This document shows, piece after piece, positions 5,783 to 5,816 of a stretch of DNA of 5,816 bases. The stretch spans positions 1-5,816 of the forward strand of contig JBKHJB010000149.1 of the NCBI GenBank assembly GCA_046538345.1, in the 5' to 3' direction. The translations under genes were made by a program, and so were the position numbers. The stretch is from PUND01 sp046538345. GTDB lineage: Bacteria > Planctomycetota > Phycisphaerae > SM23-33. Every line of letters starts with the position of its first letter. Position 1 is the first letter of the stretch. The notes under the pieces are model-generated. The model was given only the letters and a program-made list of their open reading frames with translations. It was not told the DNA's origin and searched no databases.

Positions 5783-5816
5783 GTGAGAAAGAATATTTCT
5801 CGCCTGCTTTTCGGCA
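5783..5816 (+). CDS. Start of an unidentified gene (5' fragment)
   Basis: Only 11 codons are visible before the window ends: MRKNISRLLFG, with GTG read as Met. A good ribosome binding site and a plausible upstream promoter support a real gene. The basic residues followed by Leu-Leu-Phe could open a signal peptide or a membrane anchor, but too little is present to name a family. It is divergent from gmhA. Confidence 0.5.
   Translation, partial: MRKNISRLLFG

Overview
This GC-rich window (by eye about 60 %) is compact bacterial chromosome with four complete genes, all intact, and the first codons of a fifth. Nothing in the coding sequence identifies the host for certain. The lipoprotein signal, the heptose-pathway enzyme and the style of the intergenic repeat debris point to a Gram-negative, probably environmental lineage. 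A planctomycete-type genome is my best guess, held with low confidence.

Layout on the + strand: pyrE (orotate phosphoribosyltransferase, 83-598) is followed after 31 bases by a three-gene binding-protein-dependent ABC importer. Its parts are a lipoprotein solute-binding protein (630-2042), a fused two-domain permease (2039-3781, GTGA overlap with the preceding gene) and an ATPase (3903-4988). The importer belongs to the ferric-iron/polyamine/phosphonate-like superfamily (Fbp/Afu/Pot type), but the cargo cannot be read from the sequence. The binding protein has no clear ferric tyrosine pair at the usual place and carries a C-terminal helical extension of about 115 residues.

The 121-base gap between the permease and ATPase genes breaks the otherwise tight operon. 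It holds three kinds of short repeat: a CACAGAG-type triplicate, a perfect 8-bp GTCGGGCA hairpin, and a GTTCAA direct repeat. These look like intergenic repeat families and are probably the most unusual non-coding sequence here.

On the - strand, converging on the ATPase gene, is a SIS-domain gmhA-like phosphoheptose isomerase (5034-5609). The 173 bases upstream of it (5610-5782) form a divergent promoter region. It serves gmhA leftward and, rightward, a gene starting with GTG at 5783 behind a good GGAGG site, of which only 11 codons are visible.

How the genes relate: pyrE serves UMP synthesis, the importer takes up a periplasmic solute at ATP cost, and gmhA starts ADP-heptose synthesis for the outer-membrane polysaccharide. 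No shared pathway is evident. I see no phage, insertion sequence, CRISPR, tRNA or rRNA, and no convincing undescribed system beyond the points listed as findings.
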